A stretch of 64,000 bases of DNA from Leptolyngbya subtilissima AS-A7 (GCF_039962255.1 NZ_JAMPKY010000001.1:310001-374000), one strand, 5' to 3'; counted from the first letter of the stretch, positions 36,584 to 46,309 are shown. Program-made: numbers and translations. The notes: generated by a model not told the origin, from the letters alone.

Positions 36584-36738
36584 GTAAACCAGCTAGACCA
36601 ACTCATGCTTGAGAGCCCCATAGAGACGGTTCCACAATCTGCCGCTTCTTACAGGACTGAGCGGTCCCTCGGTCGCTAGGTTCAGCGCTGATAGGGTTCG
36701 TCTGGCAAGGGTGAAGGTGGAGAATTTAGGCGCTCGCC

Positions 36739-37998
36739 CTAATCTGTAAACTTCAGGCGATGGCGAAAGTTTGCCACTGACTCAACCATGCCTAGGGCAA
36801 TAAAGTTTGTCAGCAGCGCCGATCGCCCGTAGCTCAGCCAGGGCAGCGGAATGCCGGTAATCGGTGCCAGACCAATGGTCATGCCAATATTGACCACCAC
36901 CTGGAACACAATCATTGATAACACCCCAATCGCCAGGAGTGAACCAAAGTCATCCTTGGCATTTTGGGCAATAATCACTAAGCGATAGCAAACTAGCCAG
37001 TAGGTGAGAATTACCACCATCGACCCCACAAAACCCCACTCTTCGCCCACCGCCGAAAAGATAAAGTCGGTGTGCTGCTCAGGAATAAAGTTGAGCTGAG
37101 TTTGGGTGCCGTTGCCCAAACCCTGGCCCCAGAGCTTACCCGCCCCAATGGCAATGCGCGACTGAATCAGGTGGTAGCCACCCCCCAGCGGATCTTTGTG
37201 CGGGTCGAGAAATAACACCAGACGATCTTTCTGGTAGTCCTGCAACAGGCCCCACAGCACGTCGCCCAGTTTGCCTGCAATCAGGTTCACCGCCGTGGCG
37301 ACCACGGTGCTAAACCAGCGCCAGGGCAGCGTAAACCAAGCAGTCAGCCCCATAGCCAAACTCCACACCAGCCAGCCAGGTAGCACCAGGTGAAACATAA
37401 TCGCCGCCACTAAGGGCGACACAAATAGCACCAACCAGCCGGGGTTGCAGTTGGCCCAGTAGAGCATGCCTAGGGTAATCGCCCCAAACACCAGCGAAGT
37501 CCCTAGGTCAGGTTGAACGAAGACAAGTACCCACGGCAGCACAATGACGGCGATCGCACTGCCAACTCCCCAAAGCGTGGAGGCGTCGCGGCGGCTGAGC
37601 ATTGCCGCCAGGGTAATAATGATGCTCAGCTTGGCAAACTCTGAAGGCTGCACGTAGAAGCCGCCCAGGGCAATCCAGCTCTGGGCACCGCCGCCCACGG
37701 TGCCGATAAACATCACCGCCACCAGCAGCAGATTGACGATGCCGTAGATAATCCACTGCCAGTTGAGCAGGTGCTCGTAGCGACTGCGGGACACCCACAG
37801 GGCAATGCTCAAGCCGATCAGGCCCAGCACGCCATGGTTTAAGCCATAGTTGCCGTCAACTGTGTTGCGCTGAATGCTATGAATGACAACCGCCCCAAAA
37901 GCCGTGAGCGCCACGGGCAGCGCCACCAGCACCCAATCGATGCCCTGCCAGCCTACCGCCAGCGATCGCCACTGCTTTTGCGCATCGGTTAAAAACAT
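36739..37998 (-). CDS. rodA: Rod-shape peptidoglycan glycosyltransferase RodA
   Basis: 419-residue SEDS-family protein with about ten membrane segments. RodA polymerises lipid II into glycan strands for elongation with a class B PBP. Family motifs are visible: the loop GGAQSWIALGGFYVQPSEFAKL, LVFVQPDLGTSLVFGAI, FIPEQHTDFIFSAVGEEWG, and near the C-terminus GMTIGLAPITGIPLPWLSYG. Length and motifs favour RodA over FtsW. Bases 36812-36907 of this gene have a diverged copy at 33574-33670. Confidence 0.95.
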   Translation of the reverse strand: MFLTDAQKQWRSLAVGWQGIDWVLVALPVALTAFGAVVIHSIQRNTVDGNYGLNHGVLGLIGLSIALWVSRSRYEHLLNWQWIIYGIVNLLLVAVMFIGTVGGGAQSWIALGGFYVQPSEFAKLSIIITLAAMLSRRDASTLWGVGSAIAVIVLPWVLVFVQPDLGTSLVFGAITLGMLYWANCNPGWLVLFVSPLVAAIMFHLVLPGWLVWSLAMGLTAWFTLPWRWFSTVVATAVNLIAGKLGDVLWGLLQDYQKDRLVLFLDPHKDPLGGGYHLIQSRIAIGAGKLWGQGLGNGTQTQLNFIPEQHTDFIFSAVGEEWGFVGSMVVILTYWLVCYRLVIIAQNAKDDFGSLLAIGVLSMIVFQVVVNIGMTIGLAPITGIPLPWLSYGRSALLTNFIALGMVESVANFRHRLKFTD

Positions 37999-38051
37999 TG
38001 CCGTTGCCTACCAGTTCGCCCAATTGATTATGCCAAGAACAAGCGGCAGAA

Positions 38052-38102
38052 GGTGCAAGGCGTAGGGTTCAAGGGACGACCTTAAACCCTATACCTTGCA
38101 CC
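38052..38102. repeat. Intergenic TAAACCCT-type hairpin element, copy 2
   Basis: GGTGCAAGG (38052-38060) pairs with CCTTGCACC (38094-38102). Inside, TAGGGTT-CAAGG pairs with CCTT-AAACCCTA around a GACGA loop. This is a 51-base imperfect palindrome just downstream of mrp. Its sequence words (ACCTTGCACCCTAAACCC) match the elements at 23059-23105 and 62623-62699. Confidence 0.7.
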
Positions 38103-38114
38103 CTAAACCCCAAC

Positions 38115-39179
38115 CTAAGACGCCAACGCCGCCACAGACACCCGAGCCGCCACCTGCTGGGCCATAGCTCGCAGCGCCTTAGCGCTCTCGGACTCAGGGT
38201 GCTGCACCACAATGGGTATGCCCTGGTCGCCGCCCTCGCGCACCGCCATCTCCAGCGGAATGCAGCCCAGCACCGGCAGGTCTAGCTCTTTAGACAGCAG
38301 CTCGCCGCCGCCAGAGCCAAAGATGTCGTAGCGCTTGTCGGGCGCGTCGGGGGGAATAAACACGCTCATGTTTTCGACAATGCCCAGCACCGGCACCTGG
38401 AGCTGCTGGAACATCTTCAGCCCTCGACGAGCGTCAGAAATAGCCACCGACTGAGGGGTAGAGACGATCACCGCTCCGGCCATGGGCACTGCCTGGGCCA
38501 GGGTGAGCTGGGCGTCGCCCGTGCCGGGGGGCAAATCCACAATTAAATAGTCCAACTCGCCCCACTCCACCTGGTAGAGAAACTGGCGAATAATGCCGTT
38601 GAGCATGGGGCCGCGCCAGATCACCGGCTGGTCGCGATCGATTAAGAAGCCCATCGACACCATTTTGACGCCGTGGTTGAAGGCGGGCTCTAGCACTTCT
38701 CCCTGCTTGACCACCACCTGAGCCTCGGTCAGACCCATCATGATCGGCGCGTTGGGGCCATAGATATCGGCGTCGATCAGGCCGACCTTTGAGCCCATTT
38801 GCGCCAGGGAAACGGCCAAGTTCACAGCTACGGTACTCTTGCCCACGCCGCCCTTGCCGCTAGAAACCGCAATGATATTTTTGACGCCGCCAATGCCGGT
38901 GCGATCGGGCAGGGCCTTTTGCTGGGGCGTCTCGGCGGTGACGTCTACCTTGACTGTTTCCACCCCCGGCAGCGATCGCACGGCTTTCTGACAGTCTTCA
39001 ACGATGAACTCGCGCAGGGGGCAGGCGGGGGTAGTCAGCACCAGGGTGAAGCTGACAGTGCCGTCTGCAATCGCCACATTGCGGATCATATTGAGATCTA
39101 CCAGGCTTTTTTGCAGCTCCGGGTCTTGCACCGGGCGCAGCACGTCTAAAACAGAAGCTTCGGAGAGGGTTGGGCTCAT
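38115..39179 (-). CDS. mrp: Mrp/ApbC iron-sulfur cluster carrier ATPase
   Basis: 354 residues. An N-terminal MIP18/DUF59 domain (about 5-80; VLDVLRPVQDPELQKSLVDL) is followed by a ParA/MinD-type ATPase with SSGKGGVGKSTVAVNLA, DADIYGPN and DYLIVDLPPGTGDAQLT. Mrp proteins assemble or carry Fe-S clusters for apo-protein targets. The usual CPxC cluster motif of some family members is not obvious in the C-terminal part. It lies upstream of rodA on the same strand, with a hairpin element between them. Confidence 0.94.
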   Translation of the reverse strand: MSPTLSEASVLDVLRPVQDPELQKSLVDLNMIRNVAIADGTVSFTLVLTTPACPLREFIVEDCQKAVRSLPGVETVKVDVTAETPQQKALPDRTGIGGVKNIIAVSSGKGGVGKSTVAVNLAVSLAQMGSKVGLIDADIYGPNAPIMMGLTEAQVVVKQGEVLEPAFNHGVKMVSMGFLIDRDQPVIWRGPMLNGIIRQFLYQVEWGELDYLIVDLPPGTGDAQLTLAQAVPMAGAVIVSTPQSVAISDARRGLKMFQQLQVPVLGIVENMSVFIPPDAPDKRYDIFGSGGGELLSKELDLPVLGCIPLEMAVREGGDQGIPIVVQHPESESAKALRAMAQQVAARVSVAALAS

Positions 39180-39390
39180 GGAGTTGAGGGAGTGGCCAGC
39201 AAGTTAAAGAATGGACGACATCGACAGTAGACGGCTTTGAATCACCAACCCTTGTAAACAATTGTTGACGATCGGTAGAGTGGGCATTGCCCAACGCTGC
39301 TCCTCTCGCACGTCACGAGATTGAGCAAACCATCCCCTATCTTAAGCTGCCCGGTCGCCCCTTGAGCACAAGTGCTTAGGGCAAGCGGTG

Positions 39391-39921
39391 CTACCAAACT
39401 TGAAAGCGAGAGTTGGGGCCGTTGAGCAGATTGGGGTGCTCAGCGGCTTCGGCCAAGGCCGAGGCCACCTTGGCGGCGTAGGGGCGCAGCAGCGACCAGG
39501 CCAGGGGCGACAGCCACCCCCGTAGGGTGACTGAATAAGAAATTTGAGTGCCCCGCACGGTGGATTTGAGGTGGTAGGTGACCCGCTCTTCCAGACCAGG
39601 AATGGGAAGTACCCGTACGCTCATCAACTCATGGGGCTGCACCCGTTCTACAAAAATCTTGACGGGAATGGGATAAATTCTGGTGAATGCTCGGTAGATT
39701 AGCCCCGGCTTAGGTTTTAGCCCCTGGGGCGCGTTGGTGCTGGTCAACAACGGATGCCAGGAGACATCAGCCAGGTTCATGATCGTCTGCCAGAGGGTTT
39801 CGACCGAGGCGGTGCTCACGATTAGATAAGACTTTTCAAGCTGCTGCTGCACCTGCACCCAGCGGTGAATCAGGTGCAAGAGGGTCAAAAACGGGCGGGG
39901 AAAACGCCCGACGCTAAACAT
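39391..39921 (-). CDS. SRPBCC-fold protein
   Basis: 176 residues from the ATG at 39921, which has GGAGGGC as ribosome site; an ATG five codons upstream is less likely. The core (about 30-160) looks like a START/polyketide-cyclase ligand-binding fold: YLIVSTASVETLWQTIMNLADVSWH, KIFVERVQPHELMSVRVLP, then a C-terminal helix SLLRPYAAKVASALAEAAEH. It probably binds a hydrophobic ligand or lipid; no ligand can be named. It is divergent from hemF. Confidence 0.7.
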   Translation of the reverse strand: MFSVGRFPRPFLTLLHLIHRWVQVQQQLEKSYLIVSTASVETLWQTIMNLADVSWHPLLTSTNAPQGLKPKPGLIYRAFTRIYPIPVKIFVERVQPHELMSVRVLPIPGLEERVTYHLKSTVRGTQISYSVTLRGWLSPLAWSLLRPYAAKVASALAEAAEHPNLLNGPNSRFQVW

Positions 39922-40296
39922 AGCGATGCCCTCCATCGCTGGGCCGCCAGGCTTGAGCCTGAAGGCTATAACAAATTGAGGGGGCTGGCAAGACGATCAT
40001 GGCGGGCGTTACGGGGGCAAACAAAGCTGGGCTAGGCCGAATTGTCGTTACAGAACGTTGCGTTTCTAAACATTTTTCTCAACCTGGCGGATGAGGTTGG
40101 TGTTGGGTCGGGTTTCACGGTAGCGTGTGAAAACTGGGTACCGTGACATGGTGTTGCCTAAGGCCAAACTGCCTAGACGGCCATCGGGCAAATACAGGCG
40201 GCGGGAAAAATTGGATCCGCAAACCCTGTTTAGGCCATTCCACAGTGTGACATATTCGACCCGGTGCCGACATAACATATTGTTTTCTCCACGCCC
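39922..40296. other. Divergent intergenic region, SRPBCC gene / hemF
   Basis: 375 bases with no credible gene. The hemF-proximal end is AT-rich (GACATATTCG, CATAACATATTG near 40248-40282) and probably holds its promoter. No inverted repeat of a recognised redox regulator is clear. A weak frame on the minus strand (40066-40407) has no supporting features. Confidence 0.4.
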
Positions 40297-41337
40297 ATGA
40301 CCACCACCCCTGTATCTAAGCCCGCTGCTGCCAATACCGCACCTCCAACGGATTCTCGCGATCGCGTCAGCGCCATGCTGAAGCAGCTGCAAGACAGCAT
40401 TTGTCAAAAGCTAGAGGCCCTCGATGGCGGTGCCCAATTTCAGCAAGACGCCTGGGAGCGGCCCGAGGGCGGCGGCGGGCGATCGCGCGTGATCAAGCAG
40501 GGCAATATCTTTGAGCAGGGTGGCGTTAACTTTTCTGAAGTGTGGGGCGACCACCTGCCGCCGTCGATTTTGGTGCAGCGCCCCGAGGCGGCAGGCCACC
40601 GTTTCTATGCCACTGGCACCTCCATGGTGCTGCACCCCCGCAACCCGCTCATTCCGACGGTGCACCTCAACTATCGCTACTTTGAGGCCGGCCCAGTGTG
40701 GTGGTTCGGCGGCGGCATCGACCTCACCCCCTACTACCCCTTCGACGAAGACGTGGTGCACTTTCACCAAACGCTGAAGGATACCTGCGATCGCCACAAT
40801 CCCAATTACTACAAGGTCTTCAAACCCTGGTGCGACGAGTACTTCTACCTCAAGCACCGCGGCGAGACCCGGGGCGTGGGCGGCATCTTCTTTGACTACC
40901 AGGATGGTCAGGGGATGCTCTACCGAGGTCCCGATGCGGACAAAGCCGCCGACCAAACCAGCCAGGGCATTGGCGAGCTTCCCCCCCGCAGCTGGGACGA
41001 CCTGTTTACCTTTGCCCGCGACTGCGGTAATGCCTTCCTGCCGGCCTACGTACCCATTGTGGAGCGTCGCCATACTACGGAGTACAGCGAGCACCAGCGG
41101 CAGTTTCAGCTCTACCGCCGGGGCCGATACGTCGAGTTCAACCTGGTGTATGACCGGGGCACGATCTTTGGTCTGCAAACCAATGGGCGCACCGAGTCGA
41201 TTCTGATGTCGCTGCCCCCGCTGGTGCGCTGGGAATACGGCTATACCCCCGAGCCTGAGAGCCCTGAAGCTCGGCTATACGACGTATTTCTTAAGCCCCA
41301 GGATTGGGTTAACTGGTCGGGTAGCCCTGCTAGCTAG
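40297..41337 (+). CDS. hemF: Coproporphyrinogen III oxidase, oxygen-dependent
   Basis: 346-residue aerobic HemF that converts coproporphyrinogen III to protoporphyrinogen IX using O2, in haem and chlorophyll synthesis. Signature regions: [70 protein letters not shown] and [20 protein letters not shown] short polar N-terminal extension precedes the fold. A strong terminator follows 50 bases after the stop. Confidence 0.97.
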   Translation: MTTTPVSKPAAANTAPPTDSRDRVSAMLKQLQDSICQKLEALDGGAQFQQDAWERPEGGGGRSRVIKQGNIFEQGGVNFSEVWGDHLPPSILVQRPEAAGHRFYATGTSMVLHPRNPLIPTVHLNYRYFEAGPVWWFGGGIDLTPYYPFDEDVVHFHQTLKDTCDRHNPNYYKVFKPWCDEYFYLKHRGETRGVGGIFFDYQDGQGMLYRGPDADKAADQTSQGIGELPPRSWDDLFTFARDCGNAFLPAYVPIVERRHTTEYSEHQRQFQLYRRGRYVEFNLVYDRGTIFGLQTNGRTESILMSLPPLVRWEYGYTPEPESPEARLYDVFLKPQDWVNWSGSPAS

Positions 41338-41386
41338 ACTGACATCAAACCTCTGTATCCCTTAATAGGCAAGGGCTTGGAACATT

Positions 41387-41430
41387 GCCCTAGACCGCTT
41401 AGCAGCAGTGGTCTAGGGCTTTTAGTTGTT
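41387..41430 (+). terminator. Rho-independent terminator after hemF
   Basis: GCCCTAGACC (41387-41396) and GGTCTAGGGC (41410-41419) form a perfect 10-bp stem with a 13-base loop, followed by TTTTAGTTGTTT. This is a clean intrinsic terminator for hemF. Confidence 0.9.
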
Positions 41431-41635
41431 TAGATTTCTTAAAAAACCCCGGAATCCACATAAATTAAAGGTTTTGGCGATCCACTTTTCTAGGGATGCC
41501 CTTAGAATGGGGCAGTGAAATTCTGAATTGACAGGGGTTTCAGCCGTTTTGGCTACCGGGGCCGTTGTACGTGCTCTGGGTCTATCGTCAAATTGCGGCT
41601 GCTATCCCAGTGTTCTTTGCCCATAGGAGACAGTT

Positions 41636-41926
41636 ATGAACAAAGCTGAACTCGTTGATAAGGTGGCTGAGAAAGCCTCTGCCGGCGATAAGTCTATGAC
41701 CAAAAAAGACGTTGACTCGGTGATTACGGCCACCATTGACGCCATTATGGAAGCTGTTGCTACAGGCGAAAAAGTCACCCTGGTAGGGTTTGGCTCCTTT
41801 GAGCGCCGCGAACGCAAAGAGCGGGAAGGGCGCAACCCCAAAACCGGCGACACCATGGTCATTCCGGCAACTAAGGTACCTGCATTTTCCGCTGGCAAAC
41901 TGTTCAAAGAAAAAGTGGCCAAGTAA
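41636..41926 (+). CDS. hup: HU-family nucleoid protein
   Basis: 96-residue DNA-bending histone-like protein. Visible: the dimerisation helices (MNKAELVDKVAEKA...VITATIDAIMEAV), the VTLVGFGSFERRERKEREGRNPKTG arm region and the C-terminal PAFSAGKLFKEKV. A ribosome site TAGGAGAC precedes the ATG. It has its own leader of about 200 bases after the hemF terminator. It is a single-copy-type HU and not an IHF subunit. Confidence 0.97.
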   Translation: MNKAELVDKVAEKASAGDKSMTKKDVDSVITATIDAIMEAVATGEKVTLVGFGSFERRERKEREGRNPKTGDTMVIPATKVPAFSAGKLFKEKVAK

Positions 41927-41934
41927 CCACCCCC

Positions 41935-43050
41935 TTGACTTTCATCCCGTCTGCTCCCACAGCTTCAATTCGACCCGTTCACGGGGGAAACCTGGTCTGG
42001 GCGGCTGCGATCGCCAACTGTTCCCCCGATTCTCTTATAGATTTTTCGGCCAGCATCAACCCCCTAGGGCCGCCCGAGTCGGTAGTTCTAGCTATGGCCG
42101 AGGCCCTGGGGCAGCTGCGCCACTATCCCGACCCTGACTATGTTGACCTACGCCGCGCCCTGGCCAACTACCACCAGGTGCCTGTCGACTGGGTGCTGCC
42201 GGGTAACGGTGCGGCTGAACTGCTCACCTGGGCCGCTCGAGATCTGGCTGAGGGGCCTGCCCCTGTGGGCTGCTACTTGTTGACTCCGGCCTTTGGCGAC
42301 TATGGACGTGCCTTAGCCGCCTTTCGGGTTCCTATTCAGCCCTGGCCGCTTTCTCTAGAAGAGATTGCGGAGGACGGTACCTCTCAAAATGCTATCTCCT
42401 GGCCCGATGCCGAGGTAGCCGGCATCTTAATCAACAATCCCCACAACCCCACTAGCCGTTTATTTAGCATAGATAGCCTCAAGCCTCTGCTCGATCGCGC
42501 TGGCACCGTGATTGTGGATGAAGCCTTTATGGATTTTGTGCCGCCACAGCAGCAGCAGTCGTTGGTCGGTGAACTTGATCGCTACCCGAATCTGGTGGTG
42601 CTGCGATCGCTGACCAAGTTTTATACCCTGCCGGGTCTGCGCATTGGCTACGCCCTGGGCCACCCCGACCGCCTGCGCCGCTGGCAGCGCTGGCGCGACC
42701 CCTGGCCGGTGAATGCCCTGGCGGCGGCGGCGGCGATCGCAGCGGTGCAGGATAAGTCCTTTCAAACCCGCACTTGGGATTGGTTGCCCCCCGTTCGTAC
42801 CGCACTGTTCAAAGAATTGCAGGCTATTCCTAAGCTGCGGCCTTTGTCAGGAGCGGCCAACTTCCTATTGGTTAGAACCACGATTCCTGCCCCGATACTG
42901 CAAGAAAAACTTCTGCGCAGCCATCACGTGCTGATTCGCGACTGTTTGAGTTTCCCTGAGCTGGGGGCAGACTACTTTCGGGTGGCGGTGCGCACCGCTG
43001 ATGAAAATGAGCGCTTGCTAACAGCCCTGGGCCAGGCTGTGGCTGTATGA
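41935..43050 (+). CDS. cobD: L-threonine-O-3-phosphate decarboxylase
   Basis: 371-residue PLP enzyme of the aspartate-aminotransferase fold. CobD makes (R)-1-amino-2-propanol phosphate for the cobalamin lower-loop linker. The N-terminal HGGNLVWAA and IDFSASINPLGPPESV are the CobD signatures; NNPHNPTSRLF, VDEAFMDFV and the Schiff-base Lys in RSLTKFYTLPGLRIGY are also present. HisC-like aminotransferases are close relatives, but the HGGN start favours CobD. The start is TTG at 41935, 8 bases after HU; no better in-frame start precedes the HGGN motif. Confidence 0.85.
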   Translation: MTFIPSAPTASIRPVHGGNLVWAAAIANCSPDSLIDFSASINPLGPPESVVLAMAEALGQLRHYPDPDYVDLRRALANYHQVPVDWVLPGNGAAELLTWAARDLAEGPAPVGCYLLTPAFGDYGRALAAFRVPIQPWPLSLEEIAEDGTSQNAISWPDAEVAGILINNPHNPTSRLFSIDSLKPLLDRAGTVIVDEAFMDFVPPQQQQSLVGELDRYPNLVVLRSLTKFYTLPGLRIGYALGHPDRLRRWQRWRDPWPVNALAAAAAIAAVQDKSFQTRTWDWLPPVRTALFKELQAIPKLRPLSGAANFLLVRTTIPAPILQEKLLRSHHVLIRDCLSFPELGADYFRVAVRTADENERLLTALGQAVAV

Positions 43051-43144
43051 TGCCCTCAATTTTGGCATCGGGCCTGGGCCAATTAGCCTGGGAGTCCTGG
43101 ATAGTTGCCCTGTAGCGATTCCCGTCGAGATTCTTGAGCTACCT

Positions 43145-44689
43145 ATGACCACCGTTGCTCCGCCTCTGCTGCACCTTAGTTCACCCCCCGAACTCAAGGT
43201 GGTGAACATGACCAAGCGGTTTGGTAGCCTAGTAGCCCTCAACGACGTCACCCTCACCCTCAAACCCGGCACCTTTCACGGGCTACTGGGGGAAAACGGG
43301 GCCGGTAAAAGCACCCTGGTGAAGTGCATTATGGGCTTTTACTCACCTACCGCCGGACAAATTCTGGTCAACGATCAGGTTTACCCGATCAAAAGTCCTA
43401 AGGATGCCCACAGCTGCGGCATTGGCATGGTGTATCAGCACTTTACCTCGGTGCCCGCCATGACCGTGGCCGAAAACCTGGTGCTCAGCCGCTACGATCG
43501 CACCCAAGTAATCAACTGGAATCGTGAGTACGCTGCCCTGCGCACCTTCATGGAGCGATCGCCTTTCCAGGTCGACCTTGACACGCCCGTAGGCCAGCTA
43601 GCGGCGGGGCAAAAGCAAAAGCTCGAAATTCTCAAGCAGCTCTACTTGCAAAGCCGCATTCTCATTCTGGACGAGCCCACCTCGGTGCTCACCCCTGACG
43701 AGGCCGACGAGGTGCTGGGGCTGCTGCGCCAGGAGGTGCAATCGGGCCACCTCAGCGTGCTGCTGATCACCCACAAGTTCCGCGAAGTGCTGGCCTTTAC
43801 CGATGAGGTAACGGTGTTGCGCAAAGGCCATTTGGCGGGCCACGGGGCTGTGGCTGACCTGACCGTGGCCGATATGGCCCGGATGATGCTGGGAACCGAG
43901 CGGGCTACCAAGTCGGTCGATAAAGCTCCAATCGCAGAGCGCCATCCTGTGCTGATGGTGCATGGCTTGGGGGCGCTCAAAGACAATGGCCTATCCGCCT
44001 TTGGCCCCCTCGACCTGACGGTGCACAGCGGCGAAATTGTCGGCATTGCCGGGGTTTCGGGCAACGGCCAGCGGGAGCTGGTGGAGGTGCTGGCAGGGCA
44101 GCGATCGCCCACCCATGGCCACATCGAGGTCAACGGTGACCCCTACCGCGCCACCCGGAGCGAAATGTTTAGCCACGGCGTCTGCACTCTGCCCGAGGAG
44201 CCCCTGCGCAACGCCTGCGTGCCCGGTATGTCCGTAGCCGAAAACATGGCCCTGCGCACCTTCGATCGCCCTCCCCAAGCCCGCGCTCGCCTGTGGCTAA
44301 TGCTCGGGGCTATCCGCAAGGCGGCTGAGGGATTAATTGCGGCATTCTCTGTCAAGACCCCCTCCCCCGATACCCCGATTCAAAATCTGTCGGGGGGGAA
44401 CGTGCAGCGGGCGGTGCTGGCGCGGGAGCTGTCGTCCCCCGACGTCAATCTGCTGATTGCCGCCAACCCCTGCGTCGGCCTCGACTTTCAGGCTGTAGAC
44501 CAGATCCACAACGCCCTGGTAGAGGCCTGCAACCGTGGGGTAGCGGTGCTGCTGGTGAGCGAGGATCTCGACGAACTGCTGGCCTTAGGCGATCGCATTC
44601 TGGTGATTAGCGAAGGGCAGTTTGTCTACGAGAGCCCTGTTGAGCAGGCCAACGTTGCCGACATTGGCCACAAAATGGCTGGTCACTAA
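43145..44689 (+). CDS. Double-domain ABC ATPase, BmpA/nucleoside or sugar importer type
   Basis: 514 residues with two ATP-binding cassettes. Domain 1: GLLGENGAGKSTLVK, signature AAGQKQKLEIL, LILDEPTSVLTPDE. Domain 2: degenerate Walker A GVSGNGQRE, signature LSGGNVQRAVLAREL, then LLIAANPCVGLDF. This is the layout of the YufO-type and CUT2 (RbsA-like) importers for nucleosides or sugars. In such systems two permeases and a BmpA-type lipoprotein are normally adjacent, but none is here, so partners must be elsewhere. A GGGGG-TTTT-CCCCC hairpin follows 10 bases after the stop. Confidence 0.9.
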   Translation: MTTVAPPLLHLSSPPELKVVNMTKRFGSLVALNDVTLTLKPGTFHGLLGENGAGKSTLVKCIMGFYSPTAGQILVNDQVYPIKSPKDAHSCGIGMVYQHFTSVPAMTVAENLVLSRYDRTQVINWNREYAALRTFMERSPFQVDLDTPVGQLAAGQKQKLEILKQLYLQSRILILDEPTSVLTPDEADEVLGLLRQEVQSGHLSVLLITHKFREVLAFTDEVTVLRKGHLAGHGAVADLTVADMARMMLGTERATKSVDKAPIAERHPVLMVHGLGALKDNGLSAFGPLDLTVHSGEIVGIAGVSGNGQRELVEVLAGQRSPTHGHIEVNGDPYRATRSEMFSHGVCTLPEEPLRNACVPGMSVAENMALRTFDRPPQARARLWLMLGAIRKAAEGLIAAFSVKTPSPDTPIQNLSGGNVQRAVLARELSSPDVNLLIAANPCVGLDFQAVDQIHNALVEACNRGVAVLLVSEDLDELLALGDRILVISEGQFVYESPVEQANVADIGHKMAGH

Positions 44690-44799
44690 TGCCTTTGGGG
44701 GTTTTCCCCCTCGTGGAGCCGGTCTAGCAGCGGGTAAACTACATATCTAGCTTTGTTGCATGCTTTGTTGATACCGTACCAACACAGGCGAGTCAGACT

Positions 44800-45282
44800 A
44801 TGGGTGAATCGTTAACGCAGCAAATTCCGGGCATTGCCGACGCCGAGTGTTTGGCTCTGGTGCAAGAATACTGTCGATTGGCGGTTCGCCCCAGCCTTAG
44901 CGATGCTGAAGGCCAGCGCCTTGATGAGCTGCTTGCCCTAGCTGAAGACGATGGCCGCCTCGACTTTTGGATCAATGAAGCCGACCACTTCATCGACCAC
45001 GCTATTGGTCTGGGCAGCGCCACGCGGGTCTACGCCTCGGTGAACGAAAATCTCAAGGCGCGGCTGCGCGAACTGCTCGACCTCACCCAGACGGCTAACC
45101 CCGGCGATAAAGCCCTAGAGCTGCTTGAAGAGCTAGATGAAAGTCTGGCCGAGGGCGCTCGCCAGGTGCAGCAGCAGCTGGCCAAGCGCGGCTATGACCC
45201 TGGCCCGGTAGATGGGGTGGCGGGGCCTAAAACCCAGCGCGCTCTGCGAGACTTCCAGCGGTCTAAAGACTCTAGCCGCTGA
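44800..45282 (+). CDS. Peptidoglycan-binding domain protein
   Basis: 160 residues. The N-terminal part (1-110) is helical and acidic with no known family. The C-terminal 45 residues are a PG_binding_1 domain (RQVQQQLAKRGYDPGPVDGV, then GPKTQRALRDFQ). There is no signal peptide, so how it would reach the wall is unclear; it may bind another ligand. It follows the ABC gene and precedes the N-acetyltransferase gene on the same strand, with gaps over 100 bases. Confidence 0.8.
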   Translation: MGESLTQQIPGIADAECLALVQEYCRLAVRPSLSDAEGQRLDELLALAEDDGRLDFWINEADHFIDHAIGLGSATRVYASVNENLKARLRELLDLTQTANPGDKALELLEELDESLAEGARQVQQQLAKRGYDPGPVDGVAGPKTQRALRDFQRSKDSSR

Positions 45283-45409
45283 GGTTAGCCCAGTCATCCG
45301 TTGACCTGATGCTTTTTCGGAGCCACTAGGCGATCGCCTGACGCTGACACTGCCAAGTCGTGGGTTGTCGGGGCAACAGGATTTTTGAGCTAGTTTGGGA
45401 GCGACAGCT

Positions 45410-46279
45410 ATGGCACAAGATTCCCTCAACAACGCAGAGTCGGCGACTCTCGATCTAAAGGCTTATTTTGATCGCATTGACTGTGGTGCTTTGGGCCAAG
45501 CCTTCCAGAATGGAACGCTTGCGCCTACCTTAGATACCCTTAAAACCATTCACCAAGGCCATACCAGCACCATTGCCTTTGAGAATCTCAGCTCATTTTT
45601 CCACCAGCCCGTGTCCCTCGACCTGGATGCCCTGCAGCAGAAACTCATCCATGACCAGCGAGGCGGCTACTGTTTTGAGCAAAATCTGCTGCTGCGATCG
45701 GTGCTTGTGGCTCTAGGCTTTCAAGTTACAAACTTGGCCGCCCGCGTGCGGTGGAATCTGCCAGAGGACATCATCACGCCCCGCAGCCACATGCTGCTGA
45801 AAGTAGATATTGATGAAACTTCGTACATTGTCGACGTAGGTTTTGGCGGTTTAACGATGACAAAACCGCTGATGCTAGTGCCAGATCGGCCGCAATCTAC
45901 CTCCCATGAACCCTACCGCCTGACGGTAGCTGGACAGACCTACTGCTTAGAAGCACAGCTCAACCAGGAGTGGAAACGGCTGTACTGCTTTGACTTGCAA
46001 GCGCAGCAGCGCTGCGACTACGAAGTGAGCAATTGGTACGTATCCACCTATCCTCAATCGCTGTTTGTCAATGCGCTGATTGCGGCTCGACCTGGGGATG
46101 GCTGCCGCTATGCCCTGCTCAACAACCAGTTGACCACGCGCTATCTCGACGGCCGCTCTGAGCAGCGTCTGTTGACCACCGCCACCGAATTGCACGACGT
46201 GTTGAGCGATCAGTTTGGGCTGCGGGTGCCCGAGACCCTAGATCTACAGCAAGCCCTAGAACGCTTCGCGGCATCCTAG
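45410..46279 (+). CDS. nat: Arylamine N-acetyltransferase
   Basis: 289-residue NAT that transfers acetyl from acetyl-CoA to arylamines or hydrazines, or a related acyl transfer in secondary metabolism. The catalytic triad is complete: Cys88 in RGGYCFEQN, His127 in PRSHMLL and Asp142 in YIVDVGFGG, counting from the ATG at 45410. A TTG at 45395 is in frame but unlikely. NATs are common in actinobacteria and proteobacteria and sporadic in cyanobacteria. No biosynthetic cluster is nearby to give the substrate. Confidence 0.92.
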   Translation: MAQDSLNNAESATLDLKAYFDRIDCGALGQAFQNGTLAPTLDTLKTIHQGHTSTIAFENLSSFFHQPVSLDLDALQQKLIHDQRGGYCFEQNLLLRSVLVALGFQVTNLAARVRWNLPEDIITPRSHMLLKVDIDETSYIVDVGFGGLTMTKPLMLVPDRPQSTSHEPYRLTVAGQTYCLEAQLNQEWKRLYCFDLQAQQRCDYEVSNWYVSTYPQSLFVNALIAARPGDGCRYALLNNQLTTRYLDGRSEQRLLTTATELHDVLSDQFGLRVPETLDLQQALERFAAS

Positions 46280-46309
46280 GGCTTGCTTAGGGGAATTTGT
46301 GCTGGAAGG

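Noticed and set aside
40066-40407. Minus-strand frame upstream of hemF
   Set aside because: No domain, overlaps the hemF N-terminus, and composition is not coding-like.
40411-41178. 255-codon minus-strand frame inside hemF
   Set aside because: It is fully antisense to conserved HemF sequence; composition reflects the opposite strand.
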